Assembly: GCA_017161655.1 (NCBI GenBank) | Contig: JADFCV010000001.1 | Location: forward strand, 1-64,000 | Length of the DNA: 64,000 nt | Reading direction: 5' to 3' | Source: Candidatus Sumerlaeota bacterium | GTDB taxonomy: Bacteria > Sumerlaeota > Sumerlaeia > Sumerlaeales > Sumerlaeaceae | Shown here: positions 1 through 11,068 of the stretch, piece after piece | Layout: each line of letters begins with the position of its first letter | Position numbering within the stretch: position 1 is the stretch's first letter | Made by a program: the position numbers and the translations under genes | The notes under the pieces: generated by a model | Told to the model about the DNA's origin: nothing | Database searches by the model: none | The model's input: only the letters and a program-made list of their open reading frames with translations

Positions 1-154
1 ATCGGGAAATCGTAGAACCTTTTCCAAGGACGCGCGGGTGTAGAAAAAACATGGCCACTCGTCCGCGGTGCGGTTGAATTTCCTTCTGGGAAAACGCGGG
101 ATAGTAGGTCCTCACCTTCGCTTCCTCAGATGAATCCATAGCGGAGGTGTTTCC

Positions 155-979
155 ATGCGTGAGTGGCAAGGTGCTGCTTCCCGTGTTTCTGTTCAGGCTG
201 TCGTTCTTTCGTATGCTATCTTATTAACATGTTTTCCTCCAACTGTCTTGGCCCAAGCGAGTCTTCCATTCTCTGAAACATTTGATTACGCTACGGGCAA
301 TTTAGTCGGGCAAGGGAGTGGTCTCTCTGTTTGGACACGGACCGGTGCTCAAACAGCCGCTCCGATTCAAATCAGCGCAGGTTCCCTGAGCTATGCAGGG
401 TTGCCTGCGCCAGTGGGTGGCAAGGTCATGCTCGCCAACGGATCGAACTACGAAGACGCCGGTCTGGACCTAGAGTCGCAGACAACCGGCACGGTCTATG
501 CATCTTTCATTGTGAATGTTATCAATCCGGGGACGACCACAGGGGATGCGTTTTTTCACTTTTCAAGCGCTGGCACAGGGGCAACGGATTACCACGCTCT
601 TGTTTACGCCAAACGTGGAAGCACGGCCAGCAAGGTGCAATTAGGCATTCGCAACGCCGCCACAGATACCACTCAGTACGCGCCAGGTGAGTACGATGTT
701 GGTGTTCCTATCCTTCTTGTGGTTGGCTATACTTTCGGGCCGGGCGCCAACGACGACGTTGCTTCACTCTGGATCAATCCTGCAGTGGGTACACAGAACC
801 CTCCTGCACCTACTGTCCAGGCTGGGACAAACTCGGAGTTGTCGTCCGTGGGGCGTCTCTGCCTTCGACAGGGCCAATCAAGTACCAGCCTCAATCTGCA
901 ACTCGATGAAATTCGTGTTTCGAGGTTTTGGTCTGACGTGACCCTCCCTGTGGCTCTGACGAGCTGGGTGCTCGAATAA
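155..979 (+). CDS. secreted LamG-like/jelly-roll type protein of unknown function
   Basis: N-terminal hydrophobic signal peptide (VVLSYAILLTCFPPTVLAQA); clear full-length paralogue of the 1988..2812 product (GNLVGQG, GSLSY.GLP, GSNY.DAG, TTGD.FFHFSSAG, LWINP, LDEIRV). Confidence 0.75.
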   Translation: MREWQGAASRVSVQAVVLSYAILLTCFPPTVLAQASLPFSETFDYATGNLVGQGSGLSVWTRTGAQTAAPIQISAGSLSYAGLPAPVGGKVMLANGSNYEDAGLDLESQTTGTVYASFIVNVINPGTTTGDAFFHFSSAGTGATDYHALVYAKRGSTASKVQLGIRNAATDTTQYAPGEYDVGVPILLVVGYTFGPGANDDVASLWINPAVGTQNPPAPTVQAGTNSELSSVGRLCLRQGQSSTSLNLQLDEIRVSRFWSDVTLPVALTSWVLE

Positions 980-1100
980 TCAATGCAGAACACCGTTGGG
1001 CTGAGGCTATTCAGCGCTTGCCATTCATCGTTTCCTCTCATCTGTTTGTGGTCCTGCTTGCCCTTACTAGCGAGCGAACGACTTTCGCGAGATTGAGTTT

Positions 1101-1736
1101 TTGCGAGACTTGATGAACAATCCGGAAATGGATCGACACACAAAGATGACCGCCTCCACCGCTAAGGCAACATTCGAAGGTGTCGGAGAGGAAACTCTCT
1201 TCGCTGTGCTGGATGAACTGGAAAAACTAGGTGTCCGCGTCTGGGTTCACGGCGGATGGGCCATCGATGCCCTCACGGGGACGAGCCGGCCCCACAAGGA
1301 TATTGATCTTTTGGCTGATGAAAAAGACAGACCACGGCTGCGTGAAGCATTTGCCGCCAGCATCACGGACGAAACCTCCCATAAAGTGGAGTTTTCATTT
1401 CACGGAGTTCCAGTAGAGGTCACCTTTTTTCGCAAGCTATGGAATGGCTCGCTAATCACGGTGACGCCGCGCGTTGTGGTGTTGTGGAGCCACGACAGTT
1501 TCGGGGACAGACATGCCCCTCTCGGTAACCGCTCAATTCCTGTCGTCGGAGTGGGGACATTATATGCTGAGGTCGCAAATCGGACAAAAAAGAAAAAAGA
1601 GATGCTCGAAAAAAACTCTCGCGATCTTCAGCGTTTGCAACCCCTGTTGACCGAGAGCATCGAGAAGGCCGCGCAGAAGCACTTTCCCCGTCCTAACACT
1701 TTTTGGAATCGCCTGAGACTTTACCTTGGGATGTAG
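1101..1736 (+). CDS. nucleotidyltransferase, ANT(2'')/LinB-like aminoglycoside/lincosamide nucleotidyltransferase family
   Basis: VWVHGGWAIDALTGTSRPHKDIDLLADEKD matches the GGWAxD...R.H.DIDL motif of this family; the true start is probably one of the internal Met codons. Confidence 0.75.
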   Translation: MRDLMNNPEMDRHTKMTASTAKATFEGVGEETLFAVLDELEKLGVRVWVHGGWAIDALTGTSRPHKDIDLLADEKDRPRLREAFAASITDETSHKVEFSFHGVPVEVTFFRKLWNGSLITVTPRVVVLWSHDSFGDRHAPLGNRSIPVVGVGTLYAEVANRTKKKKEMLEKNSRDLQRLQPLLTESIEKAAQKHFPRPNTFWNRLRLYLGM

Positions 1737-1987
1737 AGTCCAAGGAACTTCTGCTGTTCGCCGATCAAATGTTCTTTCTTAATTCAATAAATGGTTAAGA
1801 TTTTCACCGATGGTCCGCCTCTGGTCCGAAATGGCACTGTTGGCGCGAAATAGGCTTGCGTGCATCTTCGCTCAGTTGCTAGGTGAGGTAGCAAGTATCG
1901 CCACTTTCTCATTAGGTAAGAAAACAAAGCAGAAGCTTCTGAGTTCTTTTATTTCCTACCTTATCGAGAAGCCGGCGGACAACATGT

Positions 1988-2812
1988 GTGAGAGGTGGCG
2001 TGATGGCGGCACTTACAACACGCAAGCGTGTGGGCCTTCTTGCAGTTTGTTTGTTCTCCGCTGGCCTTATGAGCAGTCTGGTTTTTGCTCAGCAAGCGTT
2101 GCCTTGGTACGAGCCGTTTGGTTACGTGCCGGGGAACCTTGTGGGGCAAGGTGGCTGGTCTCAAACGGGAACTGGCACAAGTGCGCCCATCCAGGTTCAA
2201 TCGGGTTCGCTTAGCTATAGCGGCCTGCCGGTTGGTTCTGGCGGCCGGATAACACTGGGTAACGGCAGCAATTATCAGGACGCCGGCTGCGACGTAGCTG
2301 GCCACGGTTCTGGAACTATCTATGCGTCCTTCATTCTCAATGTCCTAAACCCTGGCAATACGACGGGCGATTACTTTTTTCATTTCTCCAGTGCCGGAGC
2401 AGCGGCTCAGGACTTCCGCGCACGCATTTTTGTGCGGCAGGGGAGCAGCGGAGCTAAATTTCAACTCGGCCTCGCGAACCTCACGACTGACACTCCCCAG
2501 TGGCTTGCAACACAGTTCGACGTTGGAACCCCGCTCTTTGTTGCGGTGGCTTACGCTTTCAGTGGCGACGTGAACGATGATATGACGTATCTCTGGATCA
2601 ACCCGCCGCTTGGCCTCACAACTCCGCCCGTCCCCGATGTTTCGAAAGCCGCCCTGCAGGACCTCACGACGCTCGGGCGCGTTGGAGTCCGCCAGGGGTC
2701 CGGCGATACCTTGCTTGCTCTCGAAGTCGACGAGCTTCGTGTGGGAACGAGCTGGGCTGAAGTGACGCCGGCAGCATCCCCGTCTTCAGTTTGCGACTGG
2801 GCCCCCTACTAA
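1988..2812 (+). CDS. secreted LamG-like/jelly-roll type protein, paralogue of 155..979
   Basis: signal peptide (VGLLAVCLFSAGLMSSLVFAQQA) and end-to-end similarity to 155..979. Confidence 0.75.
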   Translation: MRGGVMAALTTRKRVGLLAVCLFSAGLMSSLVFAQQALPWYEPFGYVPGNLVGQGGWSQTGTGTSAPIQVQSGSLSYSGLPVGSGGRITLGNGSNYQDAGCDVAGHGSGTIYASFILNVLNPGNTTGDYFFHFSSAGAAAQDFRARIFVRQGSSGAKFQLGLANLTTDTPQWLATQFDVGTPLFVAVAYAFSGDVNDDMTYLWINPPLGLTTPPVPDVSKAALQDLTTLGRVGVRQGSGDTLLALEVDELRVGTSWAEVTPAASPSSVCDWAPY

Positions 2813-3001
2813 AAAACTCGAAACGTACCGTTTCCAACCCTTCCACCATGCGAGGTCGCGAGAAGACGGCGGTGGAGAAGGCAAGAACGCATTTGCCAGC
2901 TCTGAGTGAGGTTGGAGCTTGCAGGAGATTTTTCGGCCGCGTCACAGAGATTCTGCAGCTTCTCATAAGGCGCGAAGAGTGTGTAGTTCTGCCTGTCTTC
3001 A

Positions 3002-4252
3002 GTGTTCCCACAGGGTGAAGGGGGCTATTCAAAGTGTGTCGGCTTGAGAAAAACGTTGCCACCAGAGCTACGTCCTCTTACATGCGGCACGGAGCTGGAG
3101 TGGAAAACATTGTCTATTTCCATTGCGTTGGACATAAGTACTGTCACGCCACAGCGCACCGGCATTGGCACGGTCACGGCTGAGCTTGCTGCGCGGTTAC
3201 CATTTGTCTCACCAGAGCACGAGTTCCTCTACGTTTTTCACTCGTTTCGGCAGCCCCTCCCGCGTTTTCCCCTGCTGGCGCGCCGCAAGGTTACGATGCT
3301 TCGTCGCCGCATTCCCGGCCCCCTTCTGCTCTCCGGCTGGCATTGGGCCGATTTTCCCCCTGTGGAGATTCTCGCCCCGCGAGCAGCTCTGTGGCACGCG
3401 CCCGGCATGTTTATTCCGCCGTCCCGACATGTGCCAATTGTTGCAACAATTCACGATCTATTTTTTCTCGACGCTCCCCATGCAGCCGAGAAATCACGCT
3501 GGGGGGATAGTTATTTCTCGAAGACCTTGCCCCGGCGTCTTCGGCACGTCTCGCATATCATCGTGCCATCGTCGCTTTCGGCCCACCAGCTTCGCCGACA
3601 CTTCGGTCCATATCTCGCACATTTATCGGAACACGTGCACGTGATACCGTGGGGTGTTGGACCTCGCTATTTTCTCCGTCGTTTTGCATCCGATAGGATA
3701 GTGCTGCAAAGGTTTGGACTTGAGCCTCCCTACTTACTCACCATTGGGGGGAACGTACCACGAAAGAACATGGGGACCCTTCTCGAAGCGCATCGTCTTC
3801 TCGGCGCAGAGTACGGGCTGAATATGCCCCTTATTTGCGTGGGGGCAACGCCGCCACATCGGGCCGGCCTGCATTCCTCCGGTGCGTGTGTGTACAGGCT
3901 GCCCTACGTTTCTCGCCACGAGCTTGGAATAATCATGCGCAATGCCGCGGTTTATGTGTCAGCTTCGCTGATGGAAGGGTTTGGATTGCCTCAACTCGAA
4001 GCTATGGCCGCTGGCGTTCCTGTGGTGTCCACGGCCGAATGCGGCGTATTCGAGTTCACCGGGCAGGGGAGCGCTTGCTTGGTTTCCGACGTAAGTGCTT
4101 TGTCACTAGCAGCGGCTTTAGCGCGTGTGCTCACCGACGATGCCCTTCGCGTCCAATTCGCAACAAAAGGTCGTGAAGCAGCTGCCCGCTTGACTTGGCG
4201 CCGTACAGCCATGGAAACTCTTGCCGTCTATGAAAAGACGCTCAAAGACTGA
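3002..4252 (+). CDS. glycosyltransferase family 1/4 protein
   Basis: RTGIGTVTAEL near N-terminus, TIGGNVPRKNMGTLLEAHRLL, YVSASLMEGFGLPQLEAMAAGVPVVST; the first ~35 aa may not be coding (true start possibly near 3110). Confidence 0.85.
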   Translation: MFPQGEGGYSKCVGLRKTLPPELRPLTCGTELEWKTLSISIALDISTVTPQRTGIGTVTAELAARLPFVSPEHEFLYVFHSFRQPLPRFPLLARRKVTMLRRRIPGPLLLSGWHWADFPPVEILAPRAALWHAPGMFIPPSRHVPIVATIHDLFFLDAPHAAEKSRWGDSYFSKTLPRRLRHVSHIIVPSSLSAHQLRRHFGPYLAHLSEHVHVIPWGVGPRYFLRRFASDRIVLQRFGLEPPYLLTIGGNVPRKNMGTLLEAHRLLGAEYGLNMPLICVGATPPHRAGLHSSGACVYRLPYVSRHELGIIMRNAAVYVSASLMEGFGLPQLEAMAAGVPVVSTAECGVFEFTGQGSACLVSDVSALSLAAALARVLTDDALRVQFATKGREAAARLTWRRTAMETLAVYEKTLKD

Positions 4253-6107
4253 TAAAGTCTCGCGCGAGGTCTCGCCAGAGACCTCGTCAGAACGACAACC
4301 CCGTGCACCAACAGTGCGCAGTCTTGCTGACAGCTCAACGACCCAGCAGCTTAACCACAGGATGCTTCAGCTCCAGGCCCTCTACCGCGTGACTGTGGCA
4401 ATGACCTCCACGATGAAGCCGACAGAGATCATGCGGCTTGTTCTCGACGAAGTGGTGCGCTGGACCGCGGCGGATGGTGCTGTTCTTTACATTCTGGATT
4501 CAGCCACAAACGTGCTCGAGCCGAAATTGTGGCGCGGAACAACCCCTTCGCTCGAGCGCATCGATCTCCTGGAGAGCGACAACCTCTTGGTGGAGGTTGT
4601 ACGTACGGGGCAGCTGCGCCAGTGCCACGAAGGTGAGTCTAGTGGCTTAGAAGCTCGGGACAAGACGTCATGCCGACTTTCCATTCCCCTTGTGGCAGGG
4701 GACGAAACCCTCGGCGCTATTGATATTTTTGCCCGGCGGCAACAGTCGTTCGATCCCGACACGCGTGAGTTTCTTTCCACTCTCGCCTCGCTGGCAGCAC
4801 AGGTCCTCCGCAACGCTGTGACCCATGAGGAACTTGAGCAGCACTACCGCGAAATCTCGCTTCTTTACGAAATCCAGCAAGAAATGGCTTCCACGCTGGA
4901 TTATAATAGCGTCCTGAAGCTGATCGTCCATCGGACGAAGCAGATTTTTGACGCTGCAGAGTGCACCATTCGGCTGCTCGAGGAGCGAAATGGGCGCCTC
5001 TTCATTCGAGTTGTGGCGTCAAGCGGAGAGCAGTTCATTGGCCCCGAAGCCGTGCCATTCGAGGAGAGTCACGTGGACCACCCCGTGATCGGCGGGGAAA
5101 TGATCTACATGGAAGACGTGCGCGTGGATCCCCAGTTCCGTTGGCGCGATGAGGCCGCGCGTGCTGGGGTTGTCTCGATGATCTGTGCACCACTGGTGGC
5201 GCGCCGCCGTACCATCGGGACGATCCGACTCTACACTGCTGAACGTCGAGAGTTCGATCTTTCAGAGAGAAAGATTCTTCTAGCCATTGCCGGCATGGCA
5301 GCGCAGGCGATCGAAAATGCCCGCCTTTACAGGCAAATCGAGGAGCAAAACCGCCAGCTACTTGAATCTTATGATGCGCTGCGCCGCACACAAAAAGAAC
5401 TCCTGCGCAAGGAGCGCCTTGCTGCGCTGGGAGAAATGGCTGCGACGGTGGCCCATGAAATCCGCAATCCGTTGACGAGCGTCCGCGGATTCGCGCAACG
5501 CATCCAGCGCCGCGCCTCAGTGTTAGGTGATCCCAAGGTCGCAGAATACACTGCGATCATTATGGAGGAAGTCGATCGCCTCAACAAATTCATCAAGGAT
5601 GTTCTCGATTTCGCGCGGCACGCAAAACCCACGTTCGAGCTGGCGAATTTCAACGCAATTGTGGCCGAAGTGCTCACCATGGTTCGCGACGAATTCGAGC
5701 GCAAAGAAGTCACCCTTGTGCCCGATCTGGACATGGATTTGCCGCCGACCGTGTGCGACCGGATGCAAATGCGCCAAATGCTTCTTAATTTGTTACAGAA
5801 CGCACGTTCCGCGGTGCGACGCGGCGGAATGGTGGTGGTGCGGACCCAGAATACGGGAAGGTATATTCGCCTGCGTATCATTGACAACGGCCACGGAATC
5901 CCGCGCGACGTGCTCCCCAAAATCTGGTCTCCTTTTTTCACGACCAAGACTCATGGCACCGGGCTTGGTCTGGCACTTGTTCAACGCATCGTGGATGATC
6001 ACCGCGGTCGCATCTTTATCCGCAGTCGCGAAGGCTGTGGGACCATCGTGAACGTTCAGTTTCCTTTTGTTCAATCTGAAGAGGAGCTGTTGAGCTGGAG
6101 TGGCTGA
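4221..6107 (+). CDS. GAF-domain sensor histidine kinase
   Basis: two GAF-like regions, H-box ATVAHEIRNPLTSVRGFAQRI, N/G boxes (LLNLLQNARSAV, IDNGHGIP, GTGLGLALVQRIV); overlaps the end of the upstream glycosyltransferase; start at TTG 4221 or ATG 4230. Confidence 0.9.
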   Translation: MPSMKRRSKTDKVSREVSPETSSERQPRAPTVRSLADSSTTQQLNHRMLQLQALYRVTVAMTSTMKPTEIMRLVLDEVVRWTAADGAVLYILDSATNVLEPKLWRGTTPSLERIDLLESDNLLVEVVRTGQLRQCHEGESSGLEARDKTSCRLSIPLVAGDETLGAIDIFARRQQSFDPDTREFLSTLASLAAQVLRNAVTHEELEQHYREISLLYEIQQEMASTLDYNSVLKLIVHRTKQIFDAAECTIRLLEERNGRLFIRVVASSGEQFIGPEAVPFEESHVDHPVIGGEMIYMEDVRVDPQFRWRDEAARAGVVSMICAPLVARRRTIGTIRLYTAERREFDLSERKILLAIAGMAAQAIENARLYRQIEEQNRQLLESYDALRRTQKELLRKERLAALGEMAATVAHEIRNPLTSVRGFAQRIQRRASVLGDPKVAEYTAIIMEEVDRLNKFIKDVLDFARHAKPTFELANFNAIVAEVLTMVRDEFERKEVTLVPDLDMDLPPTVCDRMQMRQMLLNLLQNARSAVRRGGMVVVRTQNTGRYIRLRIIDNGHGIPRDVLPKIWSPFFTTKTHGTGLGLALVQRIVDDHRGRIFIRSREGCGTIVNVQFPFVQSEEELLSWSG

Positions 6108-6263
6108 TGGGAACGCTCCTTTGCCCCTCACAATCGGCTGCGAACAATTTTACCCACGTGTGGTATCTAGCGCCGGATTTGTGGCTCTGGCGGCTCTTGT
6201 AAACCGCCGGTCTTTTATGCTTCGCCACACGCAAAAAAGCAAAAACAGAGAAGGTGAACTGCC

Positions 6264-6539
6264 TTGCCAAACAAGAAATCTGCAAAGAAGCGCATGCGCC
6301 AAAACAAGAAGCGCGAAGCTCGCAATCGCGCCGCGAAATCCACGATGAAATCATTCATCAAGAAAAGCGTGGCGCTCATGGCTGCTGGGGAAACGGACGC
6401 TGCCACGAACATGGTGAGGGAAACTCAAAGCCTCATTGGTCGGCTCTGGAAACGGGGTATTGTCCACAAAAACAAGATGCGCCGCTTGCAGTCGAAGATC
6501 ATGAAAAAACTCAGCGCGGCGCAAAAAGCCTCCGCGTAA
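6264..6539 (+). CDS. rpsT: 30S ribosomal protein S20
   Basis: MPNKKSAKKRMRQNKKREARNRAAKSTMKSFIKK, typical S20. Confidence 0.95.
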   Translation: MPNKKSAKKRMRQNKKREARNRAAKSTMKSFIKKSVALMAAGETDAATNMVRETQSLIGRLWKRGIVHKNKMRRLQSKIMKKLSAAQKASA

Positions 6540-6580
6540 TTGCTCTTGCTTTTAGGACAGGAGCGCGCCTCAATATCAGC

Positions 6581-6874
6581 GTGTTGAACTCGCGAAAAAA
6601 AATCATTTTGTTAGGTACTGCCGCAACAATGTTTGCGGCTCTGCTTTTTTCTGGTTGCCTGTGGCGCCCCAAAATGCCCGTGGATCCGATGACCGTCGGT
6701 GCGGGTGATCGCTGTTACATCGAGAAGGAACAGCTTGTGCACGCCGATCAGCTCTACAGCCAGATGGGATCGTTGGACCTTGTGGCGCGCTATCTGCGTG
6801 AGCAAGACCAGTGGCGCCCATGCGAGGTCAACGAAGCAATCTACCGTCTGAGGAAGATTCACGATTTGCCATAA
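6581..6874 (+). CDS. small putative lipoprotein
   Basis: GTG start in frame with ORF 6254..6874; leader NSRKKIILLGTAATMFAALLFSGC has a lipobox-like FSGC; the longer ORF start would overlap rpsT. Confidence 0.65.
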   Translation: MLNSRKKIILLGTAATMFAALLFSGCLWRPKMPVDPMTVGAGDRCYIEKEQLVHADQLYSQMGSLDLVARYLREQDQWRPCEVNEAIYRLRKIHDLP

Positions 6875-6890
6875 GGGAGGCGGGGCTAAA

Positions 6891-7367
6891 ATGAGCGGAG
6901 AGCGAAGCCAGAAGCTTTTCATCATTCTCGTGCTATCATGTTGTGCGCTCAGCATCGGTGCTTGGGCTGGCGGCAGTTGGTTGGATCCATGCGTCCCGGA
7001 AGAAATGCACTGGGGGCCAAAACAGTGGCGCGACTATATCTGCAAAGGCCAGCAGGCAGTACACGATGCTTATGCCAAAGCCATGGAAGCTGAAAATCAG
7101 CGCCGGGAATCCGTATTGCGTCGCGTCAGTGTCATAAGACCACAGAAAGACGCCTTTGGCGATCCCATGTACGCTACCTATGGACCCCGCGCTTACGTAG
7201 GGACCCCAAACTACGTGGGGCCGCGCTACGCGAGCAGTTTTGAGCGGTCAGGTCGCAGCCTGCATTTTCAGACCTCTGCGCGCGTGAGTGATCCATCCGT
7301 GTATGTGCCAGGCGCGCCAGCCCGAAGTGATGTAGTTCTCAAGCCGACTGCAGCTCGGCCTTACTGA
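6891..7367 (+). CDS. secreted hypothetical protein
   Basis: signal peptide-like N-terminus (KLFIILVLSCCALSIGAWAGG), same strand and close behind the lipoprotein ORF. Confidence 0.6.
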   Translation: MSGERSQKLFIILVLSCCALSIGAWAGGSWLDPCVPEEMHWGPKQWRDYICKGQQAVHDAYAKAMEAENQRRESVLRRVSVIRPQKDAFGDPMYATYGPRAYVGTPNYVGPRYASSFERSGRSLHFQTSARVSDPSVYVPGAPARSDVVLKPTAARPY

Positions 7368-7615
7368 GCGGGGCAAACCTACAACCTTTATCGAACGAAG
7401 CCCGTCATAACTTTCCGGGTTCTGCAGTTTTGCAATGAGAATCGACTCCGGCGAATCACGCCTCTCATCTTACGCACACCCCGTTCTTCGTCCGAAAGAT
7501 CGGCTGACCCATGGTCGCAACCATAACCCCAAAACATATCAGGGCAGAAGTCGTGGGGGGATTGATTGACCAGCGAGGTGCGAAGTCTGCTCTACGGAGT
7601 CATTCTGAAAAGCAA

Positions 7616-7653
7616 ATCGCCGGTTGATGCTCTCATGCACATCAACCGGCGAT
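7616..7653 (-). terminator. rho-independent terminator of rplY
   Basis: perfect 14-bp inverted repeat ATCGCCGGTTGATG / CATCAACCGGCGAT with 10-nt loop, followed on the minus strand by TTGCTTTTC. Confidence 0.75.
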
Positions 7654-7677
7654 AAGACATCAGGAAAACGAGGATGA

Positions 7678-8337
7678 CTACTCTTCGCCCTCTTCTTCCT
7701 CCGCTTTCTTGCGACCGATGACTTCAGGTTGAGCCATTTCTTCTTCCGCGGCTGCCGGCGTGGGCTCAACGTAATCCTTTGGCGGCAGAATGCTGAAGAG
7801 CACTTCCTCGGGGTCCGTAATGAGTTTCAAGCCGGCAGGCAGTTTCAGGTCTCCAGCGTGGAAAGCGTGGTTGATCTTCAAATTTGTGAGATCCGCTTCA
7901 ATCGACTTCGGCAACATGTCGGGACGGCAACGCACCTCAACGATGTGCCGGTGCGTTTCAAGGATACCACCTTCGCGGACACCAATGGGCACGCCCACAT
8001 GGTGAACAGGCACTTCGAAGTCCGCTTCGATATCCAAACGAACCTGGTAGAGGTCCACATGCAGGATGCGACGGGTCACCGGGTCGCGCTGGATTTCACG
8101 AATGACGGCGAGCCGCTCTTCCGTGCTTTGGCCGTTGGTAGGCACGAGAGCAAACATGGCGCTCGTTCCAGCGCTTTGAAGGACGAGATTAAACTCATGC
8201 GCATCCAGGGCGACTTTTTCAGGCTCGATGCCAGGGCCATAGATGACAGCGGGGATCTTCCCATTCGCACGCAGCTTCCTGTTTGGTCCTTTACCTGTTG
8301 CCGCGCGCGGCTCAAACTTGATTGTTACGCGTTCCAT
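7678..8337 (-). CDS. rplY: 50S ribosomal protein L25/general stress protein Ctc
   Basis: MERVTIKFEPRAATGKGPNRKLRANGKIPAVIYGPG; L25/TL5 family with C-terminal beta domain and acidic tail. Confidence 0.9.
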   Translation of the reverse strand: MERVTIKFEPRAATGKGPNRKLRANGKIPAVIYGPGIEPEKVALDAHEFNLVLQSAGTSAMFALVPTNGQSTEERLAVIREIQRDPVTRRILHVDLYQVRLDIEADFEVPVHHVGVPIGVREGGILETHRHIVEVRCRPDMLPKSIEADLTNLKINHAFHAGDLKLPAGLKLITDPEEVLFSILPPKDYVEPTPAAAEEEMAQPEVIGRKKAEEEEGEE

Positions 8338-8868
8338 CTTAACGCCTCTCGTGAAAAGAGTACCTGTTGATTCAGCTGGCCGAGCTCTGCCCGCCCAAAG
8401 CTGAACGCAGGCCGTGGCCAAGTACGTTTCTTCGGCCCTGGTTATTCGTTTTTTCCCAGGTGCGGAAATCGTACCGCCTAGTAATGCCCTCTACGGAGTT
8501 CGGGTAGGCGTGACGCCCAAAAGCTTAGTGTGCCAAAACTGTATCACGCAGCACCAATAGCCCCGCTCAGTTCAAAAAGTCGTAGGGTCAGGTGCAGCTT
8601 TTTCTTGCTGCCGACTACGTCGTGATCAGTTGCAACGTGCCATCTGTGCGGCTTGCAACTGTTGTCGGGTATTCGGCGTGACGCACTAACACCGTACTTC
8701 CGCCCCCGAGTGTTTCATATGGGAACACATCAAAAACTCGGTTTCTATTCCCTGTTTTTCGAATGATTGATAAAATTGCACTTAAGACCATCTAAACGAA
8801 GCGGCATCCGCTTTGCATTCCTGCGTCTCAGAAACATTTAGCACATTTTGGTAAGGAGGTTCACTCAC

Positions 8869-9165
8869 ATGCCGGTTCGTCCGCTGCATGACCGTGTGCT
8901 AGTAAAGCGCGCGGAAGAAGTAGAGCAGAAATCAGCTGCGGGAATTATCATCCCAGATACGGCAAAAGAGAAGCCGCAGCGGGGAACAGTGGTCGCTGTC
9001 GGAGAAGGCAAAAAAGACGATAGCGGCAAACGGATCCCGCTGGATGTGAAGGTGGGTGACGAAGTTCTGTTCGGCAAATACGCCGGAACAGAGGTCAAGA
9101 TTGACGGTGAAGAATACCTCATCATGCACGAGAGCGACATTCTTGCCATTATTGAGAAAAAGTAA
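8869..9165 (+). CDS. groES: co-chaperonin GroES
   Basis: [54 protein letters not shown] Shine-Dalgarno upstream. Confidence 0.97.
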   Translation: MPVRPLHDRVLVKRAEEVEQKSAAGIIIPDTAKEKPQRGTVVAVGEGKKDDSGKRIPLDVKVGDEVLFGKYAGTEVKIDGEEYLIMHESDILAIIEKK

Positions 9166-9206
9166 AGATCGCGTCTCGTGCTCAAGCTAACAATTTAAAA
9201 CCTTGA

Positions 9207-10847
<1,641 letters not shown>

Positions 10848-10894
10848 TCCCTCATTGTCGGCGCGTTACGCTCAGTTTTCGCACCGCAAAAGCG

Positions 10895-10934
10895 GAGCTC
10901 CAGTTCGAAGCCTCGAACTGGAGCTCTTTTCTTT
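10895..10934 (+). terminator. rho-independent terminator of groESL
   Basis: perfect 14-bp stem GAGCTCCAGTTCGA-AGCC-TCGAACTGGAGCTC followed by TTTTCTTTT. Confidence 0.85.
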
Positions 10935-11068
10935 TGCTTGGTTCTGCTTTCCATTGAAAGAGTCTTGACGGTTGCTTCGGAAAAAACGTCCTCCTGAAAA
11001 ACTCCTCCATGATTTTTTTGCGCAATTCATTATAGGAATAAATAAACTCTTACGCGGGAGGGTGCGCT

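Noticed and set aside
2764-2850. possible frameshift at the C-terminus of the second jelly-roll paralogue (different ending from the first copy)
   Set aside because: No alternative frame restores a clear SWxLE-type ending; likely true divergence, though a sequencing error cannot be excluded.
5369-5947. 192-aa ORF antisense to the histidine kinase
   Set aside because: Low-complexity Ser/Arg-rich translation opposite conserved kinase motifs.
6254-6580. N-terminal extension of the lipoprotein ORF overlapping rpsT
   Set aside because: The overlap is with a clear rpsT in another frame; the lipoprotein leader starts at GTG 6581.
7729-8370. 213-aa ORF antisense to rplY
   Set aside because: Overlaps a confident L25 gene and has no recognisable domain.
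8422-8868. CIRCE/HrcA operator upstream of groES
   Set aside because: I looked for TTAGCACTC-N9-GAGTGCTAA; only fragments (GCACTAACAC...GAGTGTTTC) are present, not a credible operator.
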